Shown in pieces: positions 39,244 through 49,585 of a DNA stretch of 58,443 bases. Position numbers and translations under genes: made by a program. The notes beneath the pieces are model-generated. The model was not told where the DNA came from, ran no database searches, and saw nothing but the letters and a program-made list of their open reading frames with translations. The DNA comes from an uncultured Acidimicrobiales bacterium (GTDB lineage Bacteria > Actinomycetota > Acidimicrobiia > Acidimicrobiales > AC-14). Where the stretch lies: the NCBI GenBank assembly GCA_902805665.1, contig CADCTB010000128.1, positions 1 to 58,443 on the forward strand. The letters run 5' to 3'. How positions within the stretch are numbered: position 1 is the first letter of the stretch; each line of letters opens with the position of its first letter.

Positions 39244-40347
39244 GTGCGCGACCTGTCGGCTGATCTGGCTGAGCTTCGGCGGCGGCTCTCCGAGTCGGCG
39301 CGTGACCTCGACCTCGAGGGCAAGCGGACGCGCCTGTCGAAACTCGAGACGCTCGCTTCGGAGCCGTCGCTGTGGGACGACCCGAACGAGGCCCGCAAGG
39401 TCACGTCGGAGCTGTCGCTGGTGAAGGACGACATCGACCTGCTGGAGGGGCTGGAGGCGCGGCTGTCCGACGTGGAGGTGCTCTTCGAGCTGGGGCGGGA
39501 GGAGGCCGACGACTCGGTGGAGGCCGAGGTGGAGTCCGGGCTGGCCGCCCTGACCAAGGAGTTCGACGCCCTCGAGCTGCGGTCGCTGTACTCGGGGGAG
39601 CACGACGAGCGGGATGCGGTGTGCGAGGTCCACTCCGGCGCCGGTGGCACCGACGCCCAGGACTGGGCCGAGATGCTGCTGCGGATGTACCTGCGCTGGG
39701 CGGAGCGGCGGGGGTTCACCGTCGAGCTGGAGGAGGTCACCGCCGGCCAGGAGGCGGGGATCACCTCGGCCACGCTCATCGTCAGGGGCCGCTACGCCTA
39801 CGGGCTGCTGGTGGGGGAGAAGGGCGTCCACCGGCTGGTGCGCATCTCGCCGTTCGACGCCCAGGCCCGCCGCCACACCGCCTTCGCGTCCTTCGAGGCG
39901 GTGCCGTTCCTCGAGGAGGCCTCCGAGGAGGTCGAGATCGACGAGAAGGATCTGCGCATCGACACCTACCGCTCGTCGGGAGCGGGCGGCCAGCACGTGA
40001 ACGTCACCGACTCCGCGGTGCGCATCACCCACCTGCCCACCGGCATCGTCGTCTCCTGCCAGAACCAGCGCAGCCAGCACCAGAACAAGGACGTGGCCAT
40101 GAAGATCCTGGCCGCCAAGCTGGCCGAGCGGGCCCGCCAGGAACGCCGGGCCGAGCTGGAGGCCATCGCCGGCGAGCAGCGGGAGGTCACCTGGGGCAGC
40201 CAGATCCGCTCGTACGTGCTCCAGCCGTACCAGATGGTCAAGGACCTGCGCACGGACCACGAGTCGGGCAACGTCAACGCGGTCCTCGACGGCGACCTCG
40301 ACGGCTTCATGGAGGCCTACCTCCGGTGGCGAAAGCGACCGGCGTAG
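39244..40347 (+). CDS. prfB: Peptide chain release factor 2
   Basis: Releases finished proteins at UGA and UAA codons. The 367 residues show the recognition tripeptide SPF (202-204) and the catalytic GGQ (248-250 in [10 protein letters not shown]). The frame is continuous, so the programmed +1 frameshift found in many RF2 genes is absent. GTG 39244 follows a very G-rich ribosome-binding site that may be held in a hairpin. It is followed by ftsE and ftsX, the usual actinobacterial order. Confidence 0.96.
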   Translation: MRDLSADLAELRRRLSESARDLDLEGKRTRLSKLETLASEPSLWDDPNEARKVTSELSLVKDDIDLLEGLEARLSDVEVLFELGREEADDSVEAEVESGLAALTKEFDALELRSLYSGEHDERDAVCEVHSGAGGTDAQDWAEMLLRMYLRWAERRGFTVELEEVTAGQEAGITSATLIVRGRYAYGLLVGEKGVHRLVRISPFDAQARRHTAFASFEAVPFLEEASEEVEIDEKDLRIDTYRSSGAGGQHVNVTDSAVRITHLPTGIVVSCQNQRSQHQNKDVAMKILAAKLAERARQERRAELEAIAGEQREVTWGSQIRSYVLQPYQMVKDLRTDHESGNVNAVLDGDLDGFMEAYLRWRKRPA

Positions 40348-40499
40348 GGCGTGGAGGGTCTTCCCAGGCTGCTCATACGTGTCCGCAGTACTGGCGCGGG
40401 ACAGGCAGCGTCGTTAGGATTCGCTCTCGTGCTTCCTGCCAGCAGTGGCGTGGGGCCCCGAGCGGGGAGTCGCACCGAACCCATGACTCGACTTTTCAC
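40348..40499 (+). promoter_or_regulatory. prfB-ftsE intergenic region with mini-frame at its end
   Basis: The 152 bases contain a possible -10 element taggat near 40415 but no confident -35. A seven-codon frame ATG-ACT-CGA-CTT-TTC-ACG-TGA (40483-40503) ends on the ftsE GTG, sharing bases with it, which could couple ftsE translation to ribosomes ending there. No other gene is seen. Confidence 0.3.
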
Positions 40500-41186
40500 G
40501 TGATCCGGCTCCGCGACGTCAACAAGACGTACAAGGGCAATGTCGTCGCGCTCCGTGACATGTCGATCGACATCGCCAAGCAGGAGTTCGTCTTCGTCGT
40601 CGGCCCGACCGGCTCCGGCAAGTCGACCCTGATCCGCCTCCTCATCAAGGAGGAGAAGCCGGACTCGGGGCGCATCTGGGTGGCGGGCAAGGACATCGGT
40701 CAGCTCAGCTCCTGGAAGGTGCCGCTGCTGCGGCGCAACATCGGCTGCGTGTTCCAGGACTTCAAGCTGCTGCCCAGCAAGACCGCCTACGAGAACGTGG
40801 CCTTCGCCCTCGAGGTCATCGGCCGCCCGCCCCACGTGATCCGCCAGCAGGTCCCCCAGGTCCTCGACCTGGTCGGGCTCACCAAGAAGCGCGACCACTT
40901 CCCGAACGAGATGTCGGGTGGCGAGCAGCAGCGAGTGTCCATCGCCCGGGCGTTCGTCAACCGGCCGCTGATCCTGCTGGCCGACGAGCCCACCGGAAAC
41001 CTCGACCCCAGCACCTCGGTCGGCATCATGCGCCTGCTCGACCGCATCAACCGCACCGGCACCACGGTGGTCATGTCCACCCACGACTCGAGCATCGTCG
41101 ACACCATGCGCCGCCGCGTGGTCGAGCTCGACCGTGGCGTCCTCGTACGAGACCAGGCCCGCGGCGTCTACGGGGTCAACGCATAG
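40500..41186 (+). CDS. ftsE: Cell division ATP-binding protein FtsE
   Basis: Cytosolic ATPase that with FtsX controls cell-wall hydrolases at the septum. The 228 residues show Walker A GPTGSGKS (35-42), the signature [14 protein letters not shown], Walker [12 protein letters not shown] and switch His in STHD. The start is GTG 40500 ([13 protein letters not shown]); no ATG lies in frame near the domain. The stop abuts the ftsX GTG. Order ftsE-ftsX-M23 peptidase fits a FtsEX system with its own hydrolase. Confidence 0.96.
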   Translation: MIRLRDVNKTYKGNVVALRDMSIDIAKQEFVFVVGPTGSGKSTLIRLLIKEEKPDSGRIWVAGKDIGQLSSWKVPLLRRNIGCVFQDFKLLPSKTAYENVAFALEVIGRPPHVIRQQVPQVLDLVGLTKKRDHFPNEMSGGEQQRVSIARAFVNRPLILLADEPTGNLDPSTSVGIMRLLDRINRTGTTVVMSTHDSSIVDTMRRRVVELDRGVLVRDQARGVYGVNA

Positions 41187-42080
41187 GTGGCTGTCAACCT
41201 CGAGTACGTCTTTCGCGAGACGGTGTCCAACCTGAAGCGCAACGTCTCGATGGCCTCGGCCGCCCTGCTCACCGTCGCCGTGTCGCTGACCCTCGTGGGC
41301 GGTGCGCTGCTGGTCAAGAAAGGCGTCGAGCGGGCCACCGTGCAGTGGAGGGGCAACGTCGAGCTGTCGATCTTCATGAAGGCCGACGCCTCCCAACCCG
41401 AGTCCGAGGCCATCGACCGGCAGCTGAAGAGCATGCCCGAGGTGAAGGACTACCGGTACGTCAGCAAGCCGGAGGCGTTCGAGGAGTTCAAGAAGATCTT
41501 CGCCAACGAGCCCGACGTGCGCGAGAGCCTCACTGTGGAGCAGATCCCGCCGTCGTACCGGGTGGTCCCCCGGGAGGCGGAGCAGACGAAGATCGTCGGT
41601 GAGCGGTTCGAGAACACCGCAGGCGTCTTCCGCGTCAGCTACGCCAAGGAGGAGGTCGACGCCCTGGTGTCGGTGACCAACTTCCTCCAGATCATGCTGT
41701 GGGGTATCGCCGCCGTCCTGCTGGCCGCGGCGTCGCTCCTCATCCTCAACACCATCCGCATGGCCATCTTCGCCCGCCGGCGGGAGGTGGCCGTCATGAA
41801 GTTGGTGGGGGCCACCAACTGGTTCATCAGGATTCCCTTCATGCTCGAGGGGCTCCTACAGGGACTGGTCGGAGCGGCGTTGGCGTTCGGCGTGGTCTGG
41901 ATCGGGCGGGACCTGGTTCAGGACCGCGTGGCCGGCGCCCGCAACGACATCCAGCTCTTCAAGCAGTTCCTGGTGACCGGCCCGGACGTGATGACCACCG
42001 GGTTCGTGTTGCTGGGCGTCGGCGTGTTCGTGGGCACCATCGGTTCGGCGCTCGCGGTCCGCCGGTTCCTCGACGTCTGA
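41187..42080 (+). CDS. ftsX: Cell division protein FtsX
   Basis: Membrane partner of FtsE, 297 residues. A cytoplasmic head (NLEYVFRETVSNLKRN) leads to helix 1 (about 20-42), the large extracytoplasmic loop (about 43-160) with FMKADASQPESEAID, then three more helices and the conserved LVGATNWFIRIPFMLEG. This topology is standard. The loop normally recruits a coiled-coil hydrolase, and such a protein is encoded next. GTG 41187 directly follows the ftsE stop. Confidence 0.95.
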   Translation: MAVNLEYVFRETVSNLKRNVSMASAALLTVAVSLTLVGGALLVKKGVERATVQWRGNVELSIFMKADASQPESEAIDRQLKSMPEVKDYRYVSKPEAFEEFKKIFANEPDVRESLTVEQIPPSYRVVPREAEQTKIVGERFENTAGVFRVSYAKEEVDALVSVTNFLQIMLWGIAAVLLAAASLLILNTIRMAIFARRREVAVMKLVGATNWFIRIPFMLEGLLQGLVGAALAFGVVWIGRDLVQDRVAGARNDIQLFKQFLVTGPDVMTTGFVLLGVGVFVGTIGSALAVRRFLDV

Positions 42081-42153
42081 CGGCACGGCGGCCGACCGCC
42101 GACTTCTGCAGGTGTTGTTCCGGGTGTTGCCGCAGTAATTGGTGGGAGTGAAG

Positions 42154-43503
42154 GTGGGCAAACTGAAGGCGAGGAGCCGCGAGGTGGCGGCGCTCTTGAC
42201 GGCCCTGATCGTCGCAGCCATCGCCCTCCTGTCCGGCGCGGCAGGAGCCCAGACCGCGTCCGACAAAGGCAAGATCGACCAGCAGATCGACGCCACCAAG
42301 AAGCAGGTCGACACCGCCTCGGCCGAGGAGCAGCGCCTGCTCGGCCTCATCGAGGCGTCGTCCGCCCGCAAGGCGACGCTCGACGCCAAGGTCGCCGGCA
42401 TCGACAATCAGATCGCCGGCGTCCAGCGCCAGCTCGACGCCGCGCAGTCCAAGCTGGCCGCCCTCGAGGCCCAGCAGCGGGTGACGGAGGGTCGCCTGGC
42501 CGAGGCCCGCCAGGCCCTCGTGCTGGCCAAGGAGGAGCTCGGCCGCCAGGCCATCGCCGCCTACACCGGCCAGTCCGAGGCGGCCAGCTACGCCTCCATG
42601 CTCCTCAAGTCCACGAGCCTCAGCGACCTGGCCTCCAAGCGGTCGTACATGCGGGCCGTCGTCGGATCCCAGACCGAGGCCATCGCCGCCACCGAGCGCC
42701 TCCGCGATGAGGTAGGCGACCTCGGCAAGCAGCTCAATGCCTCCCGCTCCGAGGCCGAGGGCCAGCGCAACGTCGTCGCCGGACAGCGGACCACCCTTCA
42801 GGGCAGCCGCGACGCCCAGGCCGTCGCCCGGGCCGAGGTCCAGGCCGAGATCGCCCAGACCGACCAGCTCCGGGGCGAGGTCCTGGCCCGCAAGGAGGAG
42901 TTCGAGTCCCATCTCGAGAACCTCGAGGAGGAGTCGGCGTCGATCGCCGCCACCCTGCGCCAGCGCCAGGCGGCTGCCGCCGAGGCGGCCGCGGCCGCGG
43001 CCCGGGCGGCCACCACCACCACCGCCGCGCCCCGGCCGGGCGCACCGGCCACCACCTCCCCGTCCGGCGGCGGAGGGGGAACCACCGCGCCGGCCGCCGC
43101 CGCCCCCACCAAGGCGCCCGGGCGTCTGCTGACGCCCGTCCCCGGAGCTCCGGTCACCTCACCGTTCGGCTACCGGATCCACCCGATCTACGGCACGTCG
43201 AGGCTGCACACCGGCATCGACTACGGCGCCGACTCGGGCACCCCGATCCGGGCCTCGGCCGACGGAGTCGTCGTCAGCGCCGGCTGGTACGGCGGCTACG
43301 GCAACGCCACGATCATCGACCACGGCGGGGGCATCGCCACCCTCTACGGGCACCAGTCGACCATCTCGGTGTCGGAGGGCGGCAGGGTCAGCCAGGGCCA
43401 GACCATCGGTCGGGTGGGCTGCACCGGCGACTGCACCGGGCCTCACGTCCACTACGAGGTGCGAGTCAACGGAGACCCTGTGAACCCGGCGAACTACTTT
43501 TAG
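42154..43503 (+). CDS. M23 (LytM) endopeptidase with coiled coil, FtsEX-linked
   Basis: A secreted peptidoglycan endopeptidase candidate of 449 residues. A signal/anchor segment (about 11-30, ends GAAGAQ) precedes a long coiled coil (about 35-270, heptads of Gln/Ala/Leu/Glu), an Ala/Thr/Pro/Gly linker (about 275-320) and a LytM domain. The zinc site is HTGIDYGAD, with HxH in GPHVHYEVR. The layout equals EnvC/RipC-type hydrolases run by FtsEX. GTG 42154 follows GGTGGGAG at good spacing; TTG 42139 or GTG 42148 are alternatives. Confidence 0.9.
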   Translation: MGKLKARSREVAALLTALIVAAIALLSGAAGAQTASDKGKIDQQIDATKKQVDTASAEEQRLLGLIEASSARKATLDAKVAGIDNQIAGVQRQLDAAQSKLAALEAQQRVTEGRLAEARQALVLAKEELGRQAIAAYTGQSEAASYASMLLKSTSLSDLASKRSYMRAVVGSQTEAIAATERLRDEVGDLGKQLNASRSEAEGQRNVVAGQRTTLQGSRDAQAVARAEVQAEIAQTDQLRGEVLARKEEFESHLENLEEESASIAATLRQRQAAAAEAAAAAARAATTTTAAPRPGAPATTSPSGGGGGTTAPAAAAPTKAPGRLLTPVPGAPVTSPFGYRIHPIYGTSRLHTGIDYGADSGTPIRASADGVVVSAGWYGGYGNATIIDHGGGIATLYGHQSTISVSEGGRVSQGQTIGRVGCTGDCTGPHVHYEVRVNGDPVNPANYF

Positions 43504-43545
43504 ACAGGCGCAGCGGCCGCCTTCGGCGGCTTCGAGGCCGGAGAT

Positions 43546-43646
43546 GCGACGGGCCGCCTCCGGCGGCACTCAGCCTGTTCCGGCCGGCCAAGCTCGCTTC
43601 GCTCGACGGCCGGTCGGTGCGCTCGGCCCTGGGCTTTGCCAAGGGC
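43546..43646. repeat. 101-bp direct repeat, copy 1
   Basis: Starts gcgacgggccgcctccggcg and ends gccaagggc. Differs from copy 2 at three positions. Internal parts such as ggccggc/gacggccgg and gctcgcttcgctcg give strong short hairpins. Spacing between copy starts is 151 bases. Confidence 0.85.
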
Positions 43647-43696
43647 CGAGCACAGCGGCGCCGCAGCCGGCTCGGCCCTTCGGGCCGTTCGGAACT

Positions 43697-43797
43697 GCGA
43701 CGGGCCGCCTCCGGCGGCGCTCAGTCTGTTCCGGCCGGCCAAGCTCGCTTCGCTCGACGGCCGGTCGGTGCGCTCGGCCCTGGGCTTCGCCAAGGGC
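43697..43797. repeat. 101-bp direct repeat, copy 2
   Basis: Same unit as copy 1, with changes cact to cgct, cagcctg to cagtctg and ctttgcc to cttcgcc. The 50 bases between copies are unrelated to the unit. High identity suggests recent duplication or concerted exchange. Confidence 0.85.
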
Positions 43798-43882
43798 CTC
43801 CCGCAGGGCGCCGGCCAACCGGAGGATCCGGCCCTAGCGCTTCTCCAACGTCCTTCCGGCGGCTCCCCACAGCCCCCGGCCA

Positions 43883-44548
43883 TTAACCCCGCTGGCGGAG
43901 GCGTAACACCGGGGCCGGGGGTGGGCCGATCCATTCGTCGACCAGCTCCTGGCCGCGCTCGGCCCACTCCTCGGCGGTGAGGGCGTAGCGGATGTGGTCC
44001 TCCCACCGGCCGTTGATGGCCAGGTAGCGCACGGCCACGCCCTCGTCGCGCAGCTCCAGCTTCTCGACGACCCGGCGGCTGGCCCGGTTGCGGGGGATGA
44101 TGGCCACCTGGAGGCGGTGCAGGCGCAGGTCCTCGAAGGCGAACCGTGACACCGTCACCAGCGACTCGGGCACATAGCCGTTGCCGGCCCGGGCCTCGTC
44201 CATCCAGTAGCCGACGTAGGCGTTCTGGAACGGCCCGCGCTGGACGCCCGACAGGTTGATCTCCCCGCTCAGCGCCCCCTCGACGAAGATGCCGAACCCG
44301 TACCCGGTGCCCAGCTGCCACTCCCGCTCGCGAGCCCCGCAGCGGGCGTTGAACGCAGGCTTGCTCTCGGTGTCGTCGGGCTGACCGGGCGGCGGCTTGG
44401 GCTCCCACCGGAGCAGCCAGTCGCGGTTGCGCTGGCGTACCTCGCGCCACTGGTCGAAGTCGGCGAGCACGAGCGGGCGCAGGAGCACCCTGCTGCCGCG
44501 CAGTTCGGTGGGAAGAGGGCCGGGGGCCACGGACGGGACTCTACCCAC
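43883..44548 (-). CDS. GNAT family N-acetyltransferase (RimJ/RimL-like)
   Basis: A 221-residue acetyltransferase. The start RGSRVLLRPLVLADFDQW, the core YVGYWMDEARAGNGYVPESL (acetyl-CoA loop R/G-N-G) and RLQVAIIPRNRASRRVVEKL match the RimJ/RimL group, which acetylates ribosomal-protein N-termini or small amines. The acceptor is unknown. GTG 44548 overlaps the ppx stop by eight bases; GTG 44530 also fits. It ends the minus-strand run that starts at eno. Confidence 0.87.
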   Translation of the reverse strand: MGRVPSVAPGPLPTELRGSRVLLRPLVLADFDQWREVRQRNRDWLLRWEPKPPPGQPDDTESKPAFNARCGAREREWQLGTGYGFGIFVEGALSGEINLSGVQRGPFQNAYVGYWMDEARAGNGYVPESLVTVSRFAFEDLRLHRLQVAIIPRNRASRRVVEKLELRDEGVAVRYLAINGRWEDHIRYALTAEEWAERGQELVDEWIGPPPAPVLRLRQRG

Positions 44549-45446
44549 GCAGGCTCAGAACGAGGCCGTCGAGGATGTCCGCTTCGCTGACCAGACACTC
44601 CTGCAGCTCGAAGTAGCGCATGATGGCGACGACCACCACCGCGCCGCCCACGATGACGTCCGCCCGCGCCTCCTCCAGCCCCGGGTTGTGGATCCGCTGA
44701 CGGCGGCTCTCGGTGGCCAGGGTGCGGAACACGTCCTCCGCCGCCGCCCGGGTGAGGACGAAATGGTGGATCCGGTCACGGTCGTAGGTGGCCAGACCCA
44801 GCTCGACGGCGGCCATGGTGGTGACCGTGCCGGCCAGACCGACGAAGCACCGGGCCTCGGCCGACGACGGGATGACCCGGGCCACATCCTCGAGGTGGCC
44901 GCGCACGACGTCGAGGGCCTGGCTCAGCTCTTCGGGGGCCGGCGGGTCCGAGTGCAGGAACTTCTCGGTGAGCCGGACACAGCCGATGTCGGTGGACAGC
45001 ACGCCATCCGGCTCCCGGGTGCCGACCGCGAACTCGGTCGAGCCCCCGCCGATGTCGACGACGAGAAAAGGACCGTCGTCCGGGTCGAGCTCGGCCGTGG
45101 CGCCAAGGAACGAAAGGCGGGCCTCCTCCTCGCCGCCCAGGAGCTCGGGGGAGACGCCGACGGCCGCCGTCGCGGCGGCGAAGAAGTCGTCGCGGTTCGA
45201 CGCGTCCCGTGCCGCGGAGGTGGCGGTCATGCGGATCCGCTCGACGCCGTGACGGTCGAGCACCTCCCGGTACTCCCGGAGGACGGCCACCGTCCGGTCA
45301 ATCGCCTCGCCGGCCAGACGACCGGTGGCGTCGACCCCCTGTCCGAGCCGGGTGATGCGCATGAGCCGCTCGAGGGGCTGACCGTCGTCGGACGCGATGA
45401 GCAGGCGGGTGGAGTTGGTGCCGCAGTCGATCCCGGCCAGGTTCAC
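44541..45446 (-). CDS. ppx: Exopolyphosphatase / GppA family phosphatase
   Basis: A 301-residue member of the Ppx/GppA actin-like ATPase fold. VNLAGIDCGTNSTRLLI is phosphate loop 1, VVDIGGGSTEFAVG is phosphate loop 2 and GLAGTVTTMAAVELG the adenosine region. It should hydrolyse polyphosphate or pppGpp; short forms like this one lack the C-terminal HD domain. GTG 45446 overlaps the DUF501 stop (gtga), so it is translationally coupled. In mycobacteria the same order eno-ftsB-DUF501-ppx2 occurs. Confidence 0.91.
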   Translation of the reverse strand: MNLAGIDCGTNSTRLLIASDDGQPLERLMRITRLGQGVDATGRLAGEAIDRTVAVLREYREVLDRHGVERIRMTATSAARDASNRDDFFAAATAAVGVSPELLGGEEEARLSFLGATAELDPDDGPFLVVDIGGGSTEFAVGTREPDGVLSTDIGCVRLTEKFLHSDPPAPEELSQALDVVRGHLEDVARVIPSSAEARCFVGLAGTVTTMAAVELGLATYDRDRIHHFVLTRAAAEDVFRTLATESRRQRIHNPGLEEARADVIVGGAVVVVAIMRYFELQECLVSEADILDGLVLSLRG

Positions 45447-45907
45447 GACGAGAGGTGCTCGGCCACCCAGCGGCCGATGGGGTCGTCGCCTCCCGCCAGA
45501 TGCCAGGCGTAGTGGGCGTGCAGGCACTTCACGCCCGTCCGGGTGCCGGCCACCCCACCGGAGGGCCGGGGGCCGGTGTGGCCGGGCGGCAGCGCAGCAT
45601 CGCGCTCGGCGGCGTAGCGGGCGTGGGCCGCGGCCACCTCGTCGGGGTCTATGGCAGCCTCCGCAGCCCGCACGCCGCCGCTGGCTTCGAGCGTGCTGAC
45701 CGCCCGGCGGAGGTCGTCGTCGACCAGCCAGTAACGGGTCGGCATCGGGGTGCCGTCGCCGAGGAGCGGGGCGTTGCGGATCACCACCGGCCGGCCGTCG
45801 GGGCGGCGGACGACGACGTCGAACTCGCCCTGTGGCGCCCGGCCGAGAAGCAGGGTCACGTCGTCGACGTCGGCCCGGGAGGCCGGCGCAGCAAGATCGT
45901 CCGTCAT
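45443..45907 (-). CDS. DUF501 family protein
   Basis: A 154-residue protein recognised by GGVAGTRTGVKCLHAHYAWHLAGGDDPIGRW near the C-terminus and VIRNAPLLGDGTPMPTRYWL in the middle. The conserved Cys-His-His segment could bind a metal. The function is not established, but the gene almost always sits between ftsB/divIC and ppx. ATG 45907 overlaps the DUF72 stop by four bases, and its own stop overlaps ppx. Confidence 0.88.
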   Translation of the reverse strand: MTDDLAAPASRADVDDVTLLLGRAPQGEFDVVVRRPDGRPVVIRNAPLLGDGTPMPTRYWLVDDDLRRAVSTLEASGGVRAAEAAIDPDEVAAAHARYAAERDAALPPGHTGPRPSGGVAGTRTGVKCLHAHYAWHLAGGDDPIGRWVAEHLSS

Positions 45908-46599
45908 GCCAGGCGCTCGGCCAGCTCGCGGGCCAGGCGGGGGCCGGTGGCGGCGTCGTCGTGCTTGAGGAACACGTAGGCGTCGCGGTCCTCGGCGGCC
46001 ACCTTGGCCAGGCGCTCGGCCCAGACGTCGAGGTCGGCGGGGGTGTAGTCGGCCCGGCGCAGCCTCACGTACGCGACCGGTCCGACGCTCGGGATGGCCG
46101 TGGCGGGTCGATCGGTGGTGTCGCTCACCACGAGCGTGGCCCCGGCGGCATCGAGGCGTTCGAGCACGTCGGCCCGCTCCCAGGCCGGCCCGAGCTCGAA
46201 GGCGGCGGTGGCCGTCATCGGCGTGAGGATCCGGTCGAGGCGGTCGAGGTCGGGCTGTTGGTGGGGGAGGGCGACGAGCACCGGCCCCTGAGCGGCGCCG
46301 AGGGGGGCGATGGCCGCCAGGAAGCCCGTCACCCGGTCCTCGACGCCGTCGAGGTCGCGCCGATGGGTGATGCCCATGTGGGCCTTGGGCGCGAAACGGA
46401 AGGCGGGCGGGACGGTGGCGACCCACCGGGCCAGGGCGACAGCGGTAGGCAGGCGACGGTACGTGGCGTGGGCCTCCACGGTGTCGAACGCCGACGCGTA
46501 GACCCCGAGCATGCGCGCCGCAGACGTGCGCTCCGGGTAGAAGGGCCCGATCCACGCCGGGTACGACCAGCCACTCGTTCCCACGCGCACACTGCCCAC
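45904..46599 (-). CDS. DUF72 family protein
   Basis: A 231-residue TIM-barrel-like DUF72 protein. VRVGTSGWSYPAWIGPFYPE, EAHATYRRLPT (family form VEINSTFYR) and FAPKAHMGITH are the family marks, with AYVFLKHDD in place of the usual YVYFNND. The function is unknown; weak links to phosphatase or nuclease activity have been suggested for the fold. It sits between ftsB and DUF501, where other Actinobacteria have nothing. GTG 46599. Its 3' end overlaps DUF501. Confidence 0.82.
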   Translation of the reverse strand: MGSVRVGTSGWSYPAWIGPFYPERTSAARMLGVYASAFDTVEAHATYRRLPTAVALARWVATVPPAFRFAPKAHMGITHRRDLDGVEDRVTGFLAAIAPLGAAQGPVLVALPHQQPDLDRLDRILTPMTATAAFELGPAWERADVLERLDAAGATLVVSDTTDRPATAIPSVGPVAYVRLRRADYTPADLDVWAERLAKVAAEDRDAYVFLKHDDAATGPRLARELAERLA

Positions 46600-46618
46600 C
46601 GGCCCAGGGTAGGGGCGA

Positions 46619-48264
<1,646 letters not shown>

Positions 48265-48285
48265 CTACCTTTGCTTCCGGGTCAT

Positions 48286-48304
48286 GTTGCTGGTGTTGTT
48301 GTTG
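48286..48304. promoter_or_regulatory. 19-nt GTTG-rich motif, eno/marP gap
   Basis: gttgctggtgttgttgttg, with 17 of 19 positions shared with 52244-52262 upstream of ftsK; both are followed by ttagcg (here 48314-48319). Read toward eno it is a CAA-rich leader just after a possible -10 taactt. It may be a regulator site or an unstructured leader segment. Confidence 0.4.
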
Positions 48305-48380
48305 GGGACAAAGTTAGCGGACGCCACCCCGACGGCCGGTCATTGGGGTAAGACCGGGCCATGACCGACGCGGTGATCCG

Positions 48381-49553
48381 CTGAACATCTTCGACCTCCT
48401 CGTTCTCTTCGCAGTGGCATCGGCCGCGGTGGGTGGCTATCGCATGGGGTTTCTGGCCCGGGTGGCGTCGTGGGTGGGCCTGGGCGCCGGCATCTACGCC
48501 GCCACCCGGCTCGCCCCTCTCGTCCTCGAGTGGTACACGGGCGGCGACCCGGCGACCCGCCTCCTGCTGGCGCTGGGCGTCTTCCTGATCGTCTCCACCA
48601 TGGGCGCCAGCCTGGGGGCGGCCGTGGCGGCCAGCGTGCGCCGGTTGATCCCTCCGGGCACCGGCCTGCGCACGGCCGACCGGGCCGCCGGTGGGGTGGT
48701 CGGGGCGCTCGGCGGCCTGATCCTGGTCTGGTTGCTCGTGCCCATCCTGGCCGGGGTCCCGGGCGTCGTGTCGGAGACGGCGCGCAACTCCTCCATCGCC
48801 CGCAACATCGACAGGTACGGTCCGTCGACCCCCCGGGCGCTGCAGGACGTCCGCCGCCAGGTCTCCGAGGTCAACTTCCCCGAGGTCTTCTCCCGGCTGG
48901 GCCCCTCGCCGGGCACCGGCCCAGCGCCTGAGGAGGTCGCCCTCCCCGCCGACGTGCGAGCCCGGGTCGGGGCCTCCACGGTCAAGGTGACCGGCATGGC
49001 GTGCGGGCGACTGCTGTCCGGCAGCGGCTTCTCGCCGGGGACCAACCTCATCGTCACCAACGCGCACGTCGTGGCGGGCGTCGACCGGCCGAGTGTGCGG
49101 CGTACCGACGGAACCCGGCTCCCGGCCACCGTGGTGGTGTTCGACCCCAACCGCGACCTGGCGGTGCTCCGGGTCCCCGGGCTCGATCAGACTCCGCTCC
49201 CGGTGGCCGACGCTGGTGAAGGCGACGAAGGGGCGGTGTACGGCCATCCGCGCGGCACGGACGCCCTGGTCATCAGCCCGGCCCGCATCGAGGACAAGGT
49301 GAACGCCCAGGGTCTCGACCTCTACGGGGACAGCTCCATCCGCCGCCAGATCCTCATCCTGGCCGCCGCCCTCGAGCCGGGCGATTCGGGCGGGGCGCTG
49401 GTCGACACGAGCGGCAGGGTGGTGGGCGTCGCCTTCGCGGTGGCGCCCGACAGGCCGAGCACCGCCTACGCCCTCGACAGCGACGAGCTGAGAGCCGTGC
49501 TGGCGGTACCCCGCACGAACCAGGTCGACACCGGGCCCTGCGTCCGGGGCTAA
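48381..49553 (+). CDS. MarP-like membrane serine protease (CvpA + trypsin-like)
   Basis: A 390-residue protein with an N-terminal CvpA-type membrane domain (four helices, about 1-125) and an extracytoplasmic chymotrypsin-like protease. The triad is His229 (NAHVVAG), Asp259 (NRDLAV) and Ser336 (EPGDSGG). Cys208 and Cys387 match the position of the MarP disulfide. Such proteases defend Actinobacteria against acid and oxidative stress. The CvpA start NIFDLLVLFAVASAAVGGYR requires CTG 48381; the first standard codon, GTG 48414, would remove half of helix 1. Confidence 0.85.
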   Translation: MNIFDLLVLFAVASAAVGGYRMGFLARVASWVGLGAGIYAATRLAPLVLEWYTGGDPATRLLLALGVFLIVSTMGASLGAAVAASVRRLIPPGTGLRTADRAAGGVVGALGGLILVWLLVPILAGVPGVVSETARNSSIARNIDRYGPSTPRALQDVRRQVSEVNFPEVFSRLGPSPGTGPAPEEVALPADVRARVGASTVKVTGMACGRLLSGSGFSPGTNLIVTNAHVVAGVDRPSVRRTDGTRLPATVVVFDPNRDLAVLRVPGLDQTPLPVADAGEGDEGAVYGHPRGTDALVISPARIEDKVNAQGLDLYGDSSIRRQILILAAALEPGDSGGALVDTSGRVVGVAFAVAPDRPSTAYALDSDELRAVLAVPRTNQVDTGPCVRG

Positions 49554-49585
49554 AGGGCCCGCGGTCGAGGCGGTACCCTGGGGTC

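Larger units (their letters stand above)
43504..43882. other. 379-base gap with 101-bp direct repeat and many hairpins
   Basis: No gene is supported. The region opens with a gccgc-cttcgg-cggc tetraloop hairpin (43515-43530), probably the terminator of the peptidase. It continues with two copies of a 101-base unit (separate entries) and a cggccc-ttc-gggccg hairpin (43673-43687) between them. All frames across it are low-complexity translations of the repeats. smpB, which often follows ftsX, is not here. Confidence 0.7.

Noticed and set aside
39244-39330. Programmed +1 frameshift in prfB
   Set aside because: The frame runs without interruption from GTG 39244 to the stop; no in-frame UGA lies near codon 25.
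43544-43980. Several 80-115 codon frames over the 101-bp repeats
   Set aside because: The translations are repeated Ala/Arg/Pro-rich strings caused by the direct repeats.
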